Part shown: positions 52,866-61,731 of the stretch, one piece after another | Layout: each line of letters opens with the position of its first letter | How positions within the stretch are numbered: position 1 is the first letter of the stretch | Assembly: GCA_964460845.1 (NCBI GenBank) | Contig: CAYWRZ010000015.1 | Span: 14,066-78,065 of the forward strand | Direction: 5' to 3' | DNA: 64,000 nucleotides | Source: CAYWRZ01 sp964460845 | GTDB lineage: Bacteria; Bacteroidota; Bacteroidia; Flavobacteriales_D; UBA2798 | Program-made: the position numbers and the translations under genes | The notes under the pieces: generated by a model | Seen by the model: only the letters and a program-made list of their open reading frames with translations | Database searches by the model: none | What the model was told of the DNA's origin: nothing

Positions 52866-53294
52866 TTATTTGGCAGCCGTATAAAGGTAATCGCTGCTTA
52901 CATCGACCACAAAGCGGTGGCGGAGAAATTTACGCCCCAGCAATACCGGATAGCTCATCCGATCGCGCCGTGCCAGCGTAAATTCGGTAAGGTATTCCTG
53001 CTCGCCCAAACGCAGACGCAGCTTCACGGCATAACGGGTCTCTTCCATGCCGTTGGAACTTTTTACGGTTTTGACACGAAACCGACGAAAACGCGTAACG
53101 GGAGCGGAAGCCCTTAATAAATGCACACACAATACCTTCTTATCGCCCGTCTGCTCTATCCACAATTTCTCGTAATGAATCGACGACGTTTTTGCGCCAG
53201 TATCAATTCGCGCCGTTTCTTTTCGACGGCTCAACTCCGGAAAAGCCACTTTTTCTTTACCGCCCAAACAAGGTTTATCTACTGCAGGTGTCAT
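52866..53294 (-). CDS. rimB: RimB-like retropepsin-fold protease
   Basis: A 142-residue protein with an aspartic-protease-like DTGAKTSS motif (Asp31), preceded by ELSRRKETARI and followed by SYPVLLGRKFLRHRFVVDV. This matches the RimB/DUF785 family (ATP-dependent zinc protease annotation), small retropepsin-like proteins. In known cases RimB trims the poly-glutamate tail that RimK adds to ribosomal protein S6, and the genes often sit side by side. Here rimK is 14 kb away at 38454. The gene lies upstream of the SMC-like operon on the same strand but with a 217-bp gap and separate promoter. Confidence 0.85.
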   Translation of the reverse strand: MTPAVDKPCLGGKEKVAFPELSRRKETARIDTGAKTSSIHYEKLWIEQTGDKKVLCVHLLRASAPVTRFRRFRVKTVKSSNGMEETRYAVKLRLRLGEQEYLTEFTLARRDRMSYPVLLGRKFLRHRFVVDVSSDYLYTAAK

Positions 53295-53379
53295 TTTTCT
53301 AACTACTGTAAATCAGTTTTTTATCGATAAATAAAACCGGTAAAAAAAGCACATACAAAAAAGCTGTGAACGAAAAGTA

Positions 53380-53411
53380 TTGGTTTTATTAAGTAAATAT
53401 ACGTAATTTTG
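53380..53411 (+). promoter_or_regulatory. Promoter of the glucosaminidase-domain gene
   Basis: TTG at 53380-53382 and TAATTTTG at 53404-53411 are separated by 21 bp. This is a good two-part Bacteroidota promoter 50 bp before the ATG. Confidence 0.6.
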
Positions 53412-53463
53412 CGGCCGGAAACGGAATCGTTTTTTCGGAAACGCTTCCTTAGTTTACCAGCTT

Positions 53464-53910
53464 ATGAAAAAAATAGTTCGCCGTATAACGTTGAGCGCGG
53501 CGCTGTTGTGCTCACCGCTTTATGCTTCGGTACAGTTTTTCTTCGGTCACAGCGAATCCGAGCTTAAGACTCCCTTCACCCCCACACTGAGTCTTGAAAA
53601 TGTGTACCGTGAAATTATCCGTCAGGAGATTCAGCACCCTGAAATCGTAATGAAACAGGTAATAGCCGAAACCCGCTGGCTGAAATGCACCCACTGCTCC
53701 CTGCAGTTTAACAACATTTTCGGTTTTTACACCAAATCGGGCTACCTGAAGTTCGATCACTGGACCGATGCGGTTATTTATTACAAAAACTGGCAGGACA
53801 CCTATTACAAAGGCGGAGATTATTACACCTTCCTGCGCCGTATAGGCTATGCCACCGCACCCAATTACATTGCGCTGCTCAAAGGGATCAGACTTCCCGA
53901 ATTTACCTGA
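53464..53910 (+). CDS. Glucosaminidase-domain protein
   Basis: This 148-residue protein has a signal peptide (VRRITLSAALLCSPLYAS). The mature domain has the N-acetylglucosaminidase (LytG/FlgJ-type) pattern VYREIIRQEIQHPEIVMKQV, ETRWLKCTHCSLQFNNIFGF and YYKNWQDTYYKGGDYYTFLR. Glu in QVIAETRW is the likely catalytic acid (the usual motif is QAxLESGWG). It would cut peptidoglycan glycan strands in the periplasm. It is short and has no LysM or SH3 targeting domain. Confidence 0.8.
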   Translation: MKKIVRRITLSAALLCSPLYASVQFFFGHSESELKTPFTPTLSLENVYREIIRQEIQHPEIVMKQVIAETRWLKCTHCSLQFNNIFGFYTKSGYLKFDHWTDAVIYYKNWQDTYYKGGDYYTFLRRIGYATAPNYIALLKGIRLPEFT

Positions 53911-53975
53911 ACAGCTACCTGAATTTATCAGCGTAAGAAAAAGCACTTTACCTGTGTAAGGCTACTCTACACCAT

Positions 53976-55157
53976 TCAGGGCGCCTGTCGCAGGTATAAC
54001 TGCCGGTTTTCGACACTCGATTTCGGTACGAAGGGAATACGGTACACGTCTTCTTCCTGCCGGCGTGTTTTGTACAAAGAATCGAGCAAAGGCTGATACA
54101 CTATATCAGCGTGTTTTTCGGCAGGCCAATCATACTGTCCGAACAAAACAGTTTGCCAGGAATCATTTTTTGCAATGTACCGCAGCGGTATGCCGGTATC
54201 GTCCTGAAAAACGGAAGCGCTGAGCTGTAAAATCAGGTTCCGAAGTTTGGTATAAGCTACATAATGCGTGCTATATTCGGTAGCGCGCAAGAGGGTATTG
54301 ACAGGTCCCTGACGGAGCATAAAAACCAACAGCCCCTGATAAGCTTGCAAATTGCGATCGGAAGGATCGAGGCTGAAATAATAAAGCTCGCGCAATTCTT
54401 CCGCTTCGGGGAAACGAAATGAAAAACGTATGCCATGCGCCCAACCTTCGCGTTGCGGATCGACGAGCGTATAGTAAAGTGTGCCGGCCGAATCGAGCGC
54501 CACGCGATCCATTTCCAATATCTCGAAACCCGATCGCACCAACATCACCTCAAGCATAGGCAATACGCCCTGTGTCTTGTCGCGGCTAAGAAATGGGGTG
54601 GTCACCGAATAATACTGCTGAAACAGATCGCGCAGGGAATTCTCCACACTTTGCAGGTATATTTTTCGGTTGTCGTCGTTAAGATGCTGAAGATCGGGCA
54701 TCTTTATGACCGGATCGCCGCTCCAAAATATGTAACGCCTGCTGTGCGGATATAGCATCAAAGGATGCAGAAGATCCATTCCGGAAAAGGGATAAAATAC
54801 AGGAAGGCTGTCGTGGATAAGCGTAGAAAAAAAATCGCGCTGCCAAACCCGCAGCGAATCCATTCGTCCGGTTTGCAGCAGTTGCCAGTTGCGATTAAGC
54901 CGTGTACGGTGATTTTTCCAGTACGATTGTGCTTCGGCCACACGAAAAACATTATCGCATAACTGGGGAAGGCCGGCAATAAAACGCGCGGTAAAATCGA
55001 CTGTGCTGTCGCGGTATAAAATCACTTTCGGACTCAGCGTACGCACGGTATCGTTGTGCGCCGCAGCCCTGCCTGCCGTAGTAGGTTTTTCTTTTCCCTG
55101 ACAGGCATGCAGCAAGAACCAAAATCCCGCTATGCTAAAAAAAAGTAATCGTTTCAT
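53976..55157 (-). CDS. Lipoprotein coupled to an amino-acid permease
   Basis: A 393-residue protein with a signal and lipobox (WFLLHACQG, Cys about 19), so it is anchored to a membrane. The mature part is mixed and Tyr-rich with no catalytic motif that I recognise. The ATG at 55157 overlaps the stop of the upstream permease gene (ATGA). The alternative start at 55175 adds six residues. Coupling suggests a shared transcript but the role is unknown. Confidence 0.68.
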   Translation of the reverse strand: MKRLLFFSIAGFWFLLHACQGKEKPTTAGRAAAHNDTVRTLSPKVILYRDSTVDFTARFIAGLPQLCDNVFRVAEAQSYWKNHRTRLNRNWQLLQTGRMDSLRVWQRDFFSTLIHDSLPVFYPFSGMDLLHPLMLYPHSRRYIFWSGDPVIKMPDLQHLNDDNRKIYLQSVENSLRDLFQQYYSVTTPFLSRDKTQGVLPMLEVMLVRSGFEILEMDRVALDSAGTLYYTLVDPQREGWAHGIRFSFRFPEAEELRELYYFSLDPSDRNLQAYQGLLVFMLRQGPVNTLLRATEYSTHYVAYTKLRNLILQLSASVFQDDTGIPLRYIAKNDSWQTVLFGQYDWPAEKHADIVYQPLLDSLYKTRRQEEDVYRIPFVPKSSVENRQLYLRQAP

Positions 55158-56479
55158 TTTTTCTTCCACCACCACGCTGCCACGAAATACACCAGCAAGC
55201 CTATACCCATTGTACCTATCGAGAAAAGAATAGTTTCAGGCTTTTCTTTTACCATATAATACAGGAACCAGGTATTGGCCACTACAAAAAGCAGAGGCGT
55301 AACCGGATATCCCCAGGTACGAAAGCTGCGTGGCGCTTCGGGACGACGTACCCTGAGCACAAAAACACCCAGTACGGTAAGCGTCGAAAATACCGACAGC
55401 GCTATAGCAATATAGTTAATTATCCATTCAAAAGAAGAAGTGAGTACCATTACAATGGCAATCGCTGCCTGTAAGAGTGTAGCCAGGTAAGGCGAGCCAC
55501 CTTTGCTTTTGACGGAAAGCGCACGAAACAGCGGATAATCCTGGCCTATCTGTTCGGTAACGCGCGGACCGGCCATGATCATCGCGCTGAGCGAAGAAGC
55601 CAAAGCCAGGGTAATTAAGGAAGCGAATATCGCCCCGATACCTGCGCCGAACAATTTAAACGCCACTACATTTCCCACATCTACCTCATTGAATTCGGGC
55701 GGCTTTACACTCAGTTCCTCAAAGGTACCCACGTACAGGAATACGGCATTAATCGCCACATACAAGACGGTCACGATCAGCGTACCGACGATCAGCGAAT
55801 AAGGCAGGTTTTTCTGCGGCTTATCGAGCACACCGGCAATGTAGGTCGAAGCGTTCCAGCCCGAATAGGCGTACATTATAAAAGCAAGCGATACCACAAA
55901 GCCGGAAGAAAACACCATTTCCCAGGGGGCCTCGGCTACAGAGAAGGAAGTACCCGAAGGCTCGTACGAATCGGCAAAAAACGGAACAATGCAAAATACC
56001 ACGATCAAGGCCACTTTAAATACGGTCAGCAGCTTCTGCACCTGTCCGCCCGCATGCACGCCCAGCAAATGCACCACCGTAAAAATAAGAATGGAGGCAA
56101 TGGCAATTTCCTGTGTCGATTCGACGCCTATCACCGGCGAAAAATAACGACCGATGGCAAAAGCCACCACACATATCGGCGCCGAAAATCCGGCGATAAG
56201 CGACATCCATCCCGAGACAAAGCCCAGCGAAGGATGGTAAATTTTTGACAGATAATTATACTCCCCGCCCGAACCTTTGATCACGGAAGAAACCTCGGCA
56301 TAGGCCAATGCGCCGCATAAAGCGATGATCCCGCCGATTATCCACAACAAAAGAATAACCGGTGCCGAAGGCAGGGAAAGCACCTGGTAACCGAGCGAAG
56401 TAAAGACCCCGGTGCCTATCATATTGGCCACCACCATCGAAATGGCTACGTTGCGGGTGTATTTGGGTGTAGCGTTCAT
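55154..56479 (-). CDS. APC-superfamily amino-acid permease
   Basis: This 441-residue integral membrane protein has about 12 hydrophobic segments. The first contains the APC signature MVVANMIGTGVFTSLGYQV with the conserved Gly-rich break. Segment 6 reads FVVSLAFIMYAYSGWNASTY, typical for the amino acid/polyamine/organocation superfamily (LAT or YfnA-like). It probably moves amino acids across the inner membrane, by proton symport or exchange. The substrate cannot be told from sequence. The gene is upstream of and coupled to a lipoprotein gene and divergent from aroE. Confidence 0.88.
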   Translation of the reverse strand: MNATPKYTRNVAISMVVANMIGTGVFTSLGYQVLSLPSAPVILLLWIIGGIIALCGALAYAEVSSVIKGSGGEYNYLSKIYHPSLGFVSGWMSLIAGFSAPICVVAFAIGRYFSPVIGVESTQEIAIASILIFTVVHLLGVHAGGQVQKLLTVFKVALIVVFCIVPFFADSYEPSGTSFSVAEAPWEMVFSSGFVVSLAFIMYAYSGWNASTYIAGVLDKPQKNLPYSLIVGTLIVTVLYVAINAVFLYVGTFEELSVKPPEFNEVDVGNVVAFKLFGAGIGAIFASLITLALASSLSAMIMAGPRVTEQIGQDYPLFRALSVKSKGGSPYLATLLQAAIAIVMVLTSSFEWIINYIAIALSVFSTLTVLGVFVLRVRRPEAPRSFRTWGYPVTPLLFVVANTWFLYYMVKEKPETILFSIGTMGIGLLVYFVAAWWWKKK

Positions 56480-56549
56480 AGGTAAAATTTGACGCTCAAA
56501 TGAACGAAAATTACCGTAACCTTCGGCCTTTTTTTAATATTTGCAGGCT

Positions 56550-57329
56550 ATGACTGATTACCCGCTTATGGAAACCCCGCTTTACGGACTAATAGGATAC
56601 CCCCTCTCCCACTCTTTTTCAAAAAGCTACTTTACTGAAAAATTTGAGGCCGAAGAAAAGAAATATCGCTACGAGAATTTCCCGCTGGCTTCTATACATG
56701 AGCTACCCGCACTTTTGGCAGCACATCCGCAGCTCAGGGGACTCAACGTGACGCTTCCTTATAAAGAAAGTGTGCTGCCCCTGCTGCACACACTCGATTC
56801 CGAAGCCGAAACGGCCGGTGCGGTCAACACGATCGTCATTTCGCGAAAAGCCGGCGAGGTACGACTCAAAGGCTACAATACCGACCTCTACGGCTTTTCG
56901 ATGTCGCTCAAGCCTTTTTTGCTGCATACGCACCACCGGGCGCTGGTATTAGGCACAGGCGGAGCTGCAAAAGCCGTGCTGCACGTGCTGCAAAAGCTGG
57001 GCATAGACTGCACCACCGTATCGCGCGAAAAGGGAAAAGGCACCCTCACCTACCCCGAATTGAATGAATACGTGGTGCGCGCGCATCCGCTGATTGTGAA
57101 TGCCACTCCGCTCGGCATGTGGCCGCATACCGAGGCATCACCCCAACTGCCTTACGAAGCAATAGGCGAAGGACACCTCTTGTATGATTTAGTCTATAAC
57201 CCTCCGCTGACTTCTTTTCTCGCAAAAGGACAGGCACAGGGAGCCACTACGCTCAACGGACTCAGCATGCTGCACCTGCAAGCCGAAAAGGCTTGGGAGA
57301 TATGGCAGGAAGCCGAAAAAGAAGACTAA
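56550..57329 (+). CDS. aroE: Shikimate 5-dehydrogenase
   Basis: A protein of about 259 residues that reduces 3-dehydroshikimate with NADPH in chorismate synthesis. Visible motifs are YGLIGYPLSHSFSKSYF (shikimate binding), GLNVTLPYKESVLP with the catalytic Lys, ETAGAVNTIV, YNTDLYGF with the catalytic Asp, and the nucleotide fold ALVLGTGGAAKAVLHVL. The ATG at 56550 is used. A TTG nine bases upstream is unlikely. Nothing looks broken. Confidence 0.95.
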   Translation: MTDYPLMETPLYGLIGYPLSHSFSKSYFTEKFEAEEKKYRYENFPLASIHELPALLAAHPQLRGLNVTLPYKESVLPLLHTLDSEAETAGAVNTIVISRKAGEVRLKGYNTDLYGFSMSLKPFLLHTHHRALVLGTGGAAKAVLHVLQKLGIDCTTVSREKGKGTLTYPELNEYVVRAHPLIVNATPLGMWPHTEASPQLPYEAIGEGHLLYDLVYNPPLTSFLAKGQAQGATTLNGLSMLHLQAEKAWEIWQEAEKED

Positions 57330-57433
57330 GCGAAAATTCGCTGCCTCCCCTTTATTACACCCCCTTATCGGCTGTGTTATTATAATAAAACGGGAGCCGA
57401 AAGCAGCCCGATAAATCCGTATATTCGACACCC

Positions 57434-58189
57434 ATGCTACGTCGCCGTATTTTTCCGCTTCTCCTGTTTGCCACGCTTATGGCCTGTGCGAATCCTTATA
57501 AACCTACAGAAATACGCACACAATGGATCGCGCTGAGCGATACTCTTTCGGCCGACGAGCCTGCCATCAGCCGCCTGCTTGCTCCTTACCGCGATTCACT
57601 TTCACAATCGATGAACGAGGTGATCGGGTACAGCGCACAAACTATGTACAGCACCCAACCTCAGGGATTGTTGGGCAATTTTACCGCCGATTTGGTATAT
57701 GCTGAAATTACGGGCGATCCGCGTTTTGAATTTCTGCGTCAGGAAACCTGTGTTGCGCTGCTCAATACCCGTGGTCTGCGCACTTCTCTTCCCGAAGGTG
57801 AAATACATCGCGGGCGCGTTTTCGAAATCATGCCTTTCGACAATGCAATTGTACTGCTCAGGCTCGATACGACTGCGTTGCGTAAGATGGGAGAATACCT
57901 TGCGGCCGTTGGCGGACATCCGGTTTCCCGAAATGTGAGGCTGCTGGTTGAAAATGCAGAGGTTCGGTATTTCCACATCGACGGTCAGGCACCTACGCGC
58001 GATTGCTGGGTCATTACCAGCGATTACCTGGCGGACGGCGGCGACCGCATGTATTTTCTCGGCGAAGCGATCGAAAGAAAAGAAACGGGCATCCGTTTAC
58101 GCGACCTGATCTTACAGCATATTATTTCCCTTACCGCCACGCAACAGCCGGCACAAGCCCTAATCGATGAACGAATCGTTATACGATAG
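57434..58189 (+). CDS. 5'-nucleotidase C-terminal domain as a lipoprotein
   Basis: This 251-residue protein has a signal and lipobox (FATLMACAN, Cys about 18). The mature part is a stand-alone 5'-nucleotidase C-terminal domain: LLGNFTADLVYAE, the substrate-binding loop ALLNTRGLRTSLPEGEI, MPFDNAIVLL, and DYLADGGDRMYFL. In UshA-type enzymes this domain follows the metallophosphatase domain in one chain. Here the catalytic domain is encoded by the next gene, which overlaps it by 23 bp. The two proteins probably act together at the envelope to dephosphorylate nucleotides. Confidence 0.88.
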   Translation: MLRRRIFPLLLFATLMACANPYKPTEIRTQWIALSDTLSADEPAISRLLAPYRDSLSQSMNEVIGYSAQTMYSTQPQGLLGNFTADLVYAEITGDPRFEFLRQETCVALLNTRGLRTSLPEGEIHRGRVFEIMPFDNAIVLLRLDTTALRKMGEYLAAVGGHPVSRNVRLLVENAEVRYFHIDGQAPTRDCWVITSDYLADGGDRMYFLGEAIERKETGIRLRDLILQHIISLTATQQPAQALIDERIVIR

Positions 58190-59117
58190 ACGCGCGTTTG
58201 TGCGCACCCTTGCGCTGGGCACGGCCGGACTGGGATTGCTGCAAAGTTTCGGCTGGATGCACGATCCCGACGAGGGAATACCCTTGACCGTATTGCACAC
58301 CAACGATATGCACAGCCATATCGATCCTTTTCCGGCACAGGATCCGAAATTTCCCGGATTGGGCGGAATGGAAAAACGGGCGGCACTGATACGACGCATC
58401 CGTAAGGAAACGCCTAACGTGCTGCTGCTCGATGCGGGCGATGTGTTTCAAGGCACACCTTACTTTAATTTTTTTGGCGGCGAACCCGAATTCAGGCTAA
58501 TGAGCGAAATGGGATACGATGCCGCCACTATGGGTAATCACGAATTTGACAACGGTCTCGAAGGATTTGAGCGTATGCTGAAATTTGCCTCCTTCCCTTT
58601 TTTGTGCAGCAATTACGATTTCAGCGATACACTGTTGCAGGGCAAAACCGAAGCGCATAAAATTTTCGAGAAACAAGGCATTCGCATCGGGGTGTTCGGA
58701 ATCGGTGTAGCGCTCGAAGGATTAGTATCGGCTGCGAATTACGGTGCCACACGTTATCTTGATCCGGTGGAGGTAGCGGAGAAAAAGGCCGCTTTTCTGA
58801 AACAGGAGGCGCGTTGCGACATGGTGATTTGTCTTTCGCATATCGGCTACAGCTATACCGGAAATCAGGTAAGCGATCTGAAGCTGGCAGCAGCCACCCG
58901 GCATATAGACCTGATTATAGGCGGACATACGCATACTTTTTTGGAACGTGCCACAGTGGTGAAAAACGCTGCAGGCGATCCCGTTATCATCAACCAGGTG
59001 GGCTGGGCGGGCGTGCGATTAGGCCGTATTGATATCCTCTTTCAAAAAAGAAAAAAACGGGGGCAAAAGCGAACGGAAATTGCTTATCTTGTAAAAAGCA
59101 ATGAAGAGGTTTGTTAA
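58167..59117 (+). CDS. 5'-nucleotidase metallophosphatase domain, Tat-like signal
   Basis: This 316-residue protein carries all calcineurin-like metal motifs: VLHTNDMHSHID, DAGDVFQGTPY, MGNHEFDNG, CLSHIGY and IIGGHTHTF. Its N-terminus holds a twin-arginine-like signal (DRRAFVRTLALGTAG), so it may be exported already folded with metals. It lacks the substrate-binding C-terminal domain, which is encoded by the preceding, overlapping gene. The pair replaces one UshA/NadN-type polypeptide. Confidence 0.9.
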   Translation: MNESLYDRRAFVRTLALGTAGLGLLQSFGWMHDPDEGIPLTVLHTNDMHSHIDPFPAQDPKFPGLGGMEKRAALIRRIRKETPNVLLLDAGDVFQGTPYFNFFGGEPEFRLMSEMGYDAATMGNHEFDNGLEGFERMLKFASFPFLCSNYDFSDTLLQGKTEAHKIFEKQGIRIGVFGIGVALEGLVSAANYGATRYLDPVEVAEKKAAFLKQEARCDMVICLSHIGYSYTGNQVSDLKLAAATRHIDLIIGGHTHTFLERATVVKNAAGDPVIINQVGWAGVRLGRIDILFQKRKKRGQKRTEIAYLVKSNEEVC

Positions 59118-59303
59118 GCTAAAAACCCACTTCAAAATGTTTTTGATATAATCAAGGTTGTTTTCATTTTTTTTTAAACTTTTTTATGTAAATATTTGCC
59201 TTCGCGGTAATGCCGGATGTATCAAAAATTCTATATTCGCAACCCGGTTAACCGTTATCGCAGCACACTACACCAAGAACAACTAAATAGACGAGCCTAA
59301 GGA

Positions 59304-60734
59304 ATGAAGAAAAACCACGAGACTGTCTGGAAGAATTGCCTGGAAATTATCCGTGATAATGTCAGCCTTCAAAGTTTCAAGACCTGGTTTGACCCGATCA
59401 AGCCGCTGAAGCTGGAGAACGATGTACTTACGATTCAGGTTCCTTCGCAATTCTTTTATGAGTGGTTGGAAGAACATTACATTACCCTGCTCCGCAAAAC
59501 CATTAAAAAAGAACTGGGCACCGAAGGAAGATTGGAATACAGTATTGTGATGGAAAACAATTACGGAGGCACAAGTCCTTACACCGTAAAAATTCCGACC
59601 ACCAATACGAAAGCGCTGAAGAATCCGCCCTTGTCGATGCCGTTGGATATTAATTCCAACCCCATCAAAAACCCGTTTATCATACCGGGTCTGCGGAAAG
59701 TAAATGTAGATTCCAACCTCAATCCCAACTATTCTTTCGAGAATTTTGTAGAGGGAGATTGCAACCGCCTGGCGCGTTCGGCCGGTTATGCCGTAGCCAA
59801 CAAACCCGGAGGTACCGCCTTTAACCCGCTGCTCATTTATGGCGGCGTAGGGCTTGGAAAAACGCACCTGGCACACGCCATCGGTATTGCCATTAAAAAC
59901 CAGTACCCGAATAAAACCGTGTTGTACGTTTCGTCCGAAAAGTTTACCCACCAGTTTATTGACGCGGTAAAAAACAACACCACGAACGATTTCATTCATT
60001 TCTATCAAATGATGGATGTGCTGATTATCGACGATGTGCAGTTTTTTGCCGGAAAAGAACGTACACAAGACGTGTTTTTCCACATCTTTAATCACCTGCA
60101 CCAATCGGGGCGCCAGCTTGTACTGACTTCTGACAAGCCCCCGGTAGAAATGCAGGGCATGGAACAACGCCTGCTGTCGCGCTTCAAATGGGGCCTCTCG
60201 GCCGACCTGCAAGCACCCAGTCTGGAAACCCGCATCGCCATTCTCGAAAAGAAAATGTACGCCGACGGTATCGACCTTCCCAAAGAAGTAGTAGAATACC
60301 TTGCGTACAGCATCACCACCAACATTCGGGAATTGGAAGGCGCGCTCATCTCGCTCATCGCCCAGTCGTCGCTCAACAAAAAAGCGATTACCTTAGACCT
60401 GGCCAAGCAGATGATAGACAAGTTCGTCAAGAACACCGCCCGCGAAGTATCAATAGACTATATTCAGAAAGTGGTTTGCGATTATTTCGACCTGCCCATC
60501 GAATTGCTCAAGTCGAAAACGCGGAAGCGCGAAGTGGTACAGGCTCGTCAGATAGCGATGTTCTTCTCCAAAAAGATGACCAAATCTTCGCTGGCCAACA
60601 TCGGGATGCACTGCGGCGGAAAAGATCACGCCACCGTATTGCACGCCTGCCGTACCGTAAACAACCTTGTCGAAACCGATAAACAGTTTCGCGGCTACAT
60701 CGAAGAATTAGAGAAAAAACTCAGCATTCAATAA
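59304..60734 (+). CDS. dnaA: Chromosomal replication initiator DnaA
   Basis: This 476-residue protein is the AAA+ initiator that melts oriC. Domain I starts ETVWKNCLEIIRDNVSLQSF. The AAA+ core has Walker A GGVGLGKTHLAHAIG, Walker B VLIIDDVQFFAGK, and the initiator-specific helix region. C-terminal domain IV ends with the DNA-binding signature GGKDHATVLHACRTV. The leader of 186 bp after the nucleotidase gene has no cluster of DnaA boxes that I can see, so oriC may be elsewhere. A strong terminator follows the gene. Confidence 0.97.
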   Translation: MKKNHETVWKNCLEIIRDNVSLQSFKTWFDPIKPLKLENDVLTIQVPSQFFYEWLEEHYITLLRKTIKKELGTEGRLEYSIVMENNYGGTSPYTVKIPTTNTKALKNPPLSMPLDINSNPIKNPFIIPGLRKVNVDSNLNPNYSFENFVEGDCNRLARSAGYAVANKPGGTAFNPLLIYGGVGLGKTHLAHAIGIAIKNQYPNKTVLYVSSEKFTHQFIDAVKNNTTNDFIHFYQMMDVLIIDDVQFFAGKERTQDVFFHIFNHLHQSGRQLVLTSDKPPVEMQGMEQRLLSRFKWGLSADLQAPSLETRIAILEKKMYADGIDLPKEVVEYLAYSITTNIRELEGALISLIAQSSLNKKAITLDLAKQMIDKFVKNTAREVSIDYIQKVVCDYFDLPIELLKSKTRKREVVQARQIAMFFSKKMTKSSLANIGMHCGGKDHATVLHACRTVNNLVETDKQFRGYIEELEKKLSIQ

Positions 60735-60755
60735 CACACTTGCTTTATGATTTTG

Positions 60756-60783
60756 CCCCCGACCTTAACCGTCGGGGGTTTTT
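60756..60783 (+). terminator. Rho-independent terminator of dnaA
   Basis: CCCCCGAC (60756-60763) pairs with GTCGGGGG (60771-60778), followed by TTTTTC. It lies 21 bp past the dnaA stop. Confidence 0.85.
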
Positions 60784-60844
60784 CTTTTACAGAAAAAAGC
60801 ACTAAGGTGCTCCCTACCGCTGTAAAGCTTATTTTTGAATACCG

Positions 60845-61723
60845 ATGAATCGCTACCGCACTTCTTCCCGTCCCTATCGCAATCCGGTGCAGGGAATAAG
60901 CGTAAGCCGTGCGCTGCTTTACGGACACCTGTGGGTAAGCTTACCCACACTGCTGTGGGCCGTAGGGCCTTTTCTTTTCAGGGAAAAATTATCGGAAGCC
61001 GGACTTGAAATAAGCTGGTGGTTTCCTTTCAGCTTTTTTCTTCCCCTCTTACTTGCCTGGCTTTACCGAAGCTATGCGGTAACCCGATGGAAAATATGGG
61101 CTTATACCCATGTAGAGGATGTACACCGGTTGCGCACAAAAGCACGGCAGCAGGGAATCGTCACCTTGCCTGGAACCTGGTTGGAAAAAAGTGAACTCAG
61201 GAGTAGAAGCGATAAGAAAAAACTACTGGCATTGCGTGAAAAATTTGATGCTTCCTATCCCGATCTGCCCGAGCTTCCTGAAAAAACATTCATTTATTAT
61301 TCCCGCTGGAAACTTGGCGCCAGCTTTCTCCTCGCCGGAATCATCGCTTTTGCAGCGATCGGAACCATGGGGCAAAGCGAATATTTTTGGGTGGGTTATC
61401 TTATCGCCTCATTCATGCTTATTACGATCTGGCAAAATATTCTCGCATTTTTTAACCGTAAACCACAGCTTATTCTTTCACGAAAAGGAATTGAAATTGC
61501 GGGTAAAAATTTTTACCCCTGGGGAAAGCTGCGTACGATCAAAATAGAAATACGAGGAAAAAGCAGAAATGAAGAGATTTGGCTATGCTACACGCATGGG
61601 AAAAACGAAGAAACATTAAACCTGAACAACCATGCCGTAAGCAAAGAAGAGCTGGAAATCCTGATCCGCAGGTACCGTAATGCCAGCGTTTCGAAAAACA
61701 CAGCGGCAAAAGAGCTGGACTAA
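60845..61723 (+). CDS. Four-helix membrane protein of unknown function
   Basis: This 292-residue protein has two membrane helices near residues 28-47 and 55-75 and two more near 158-176 and 182-202. The cytosolic loop in between is basic (LRSRSDKKKLLALREKFDAS). The C-terminal 80 residues look like a PH-like beta domain (LILSRKGIEIAGKNFYPWGK), as in bacterial membrane PH-like proteins. No family is named with confidence. A 20-bp palindrome with DnaA-box-like arms lies in its 5' part (60930-60949). Confidence 0.7.
   Translation: MNRYRTSSRPYRNPVQGISVSRALLYGHLWVSLPTLLWAVGPFLFREKLSEAGLEISWWFPFSFFLPLLLAWLYRSYAVTRWKIWAYTHVEDVHRLRTKARQQGIVTLPGTWLEKSELRSRSDKKKLLALREKFDASYPDLPELPEKTFIYYSRWKLGASFLLAGIIAFAAIGTMGQSEYFWVGYLIASFMLITIWQNILAFFNRKPQLILSRKGIEIAGKNFYPWGKLRTIKIEIRGKSRNEEIWLCYTHGKNEETLNLNNHAVSKEELEILIRRYRNASVSKNTAAKELD
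60930..60949. repeat. 20-bp perfect palindrome with DnaA-box-like arms
   Basis: TGTGGGTAAGCTTACCCACA reads the same on both strands. Each arm, TTACCCACA, differs at one base from the DnaA box TTATCCACA. It is inside a coding region, 196 bp after dnaA. Confidence 0.5.
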
Positions 61724-61731
61724 AAATGGGT

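Noticed and set aside
59118..59303. oriC in front of dnaA
   Set aside because: No cluster of TTATCCACA-type boxes is visible in the 186-bp leader; replication origin is not claimed.
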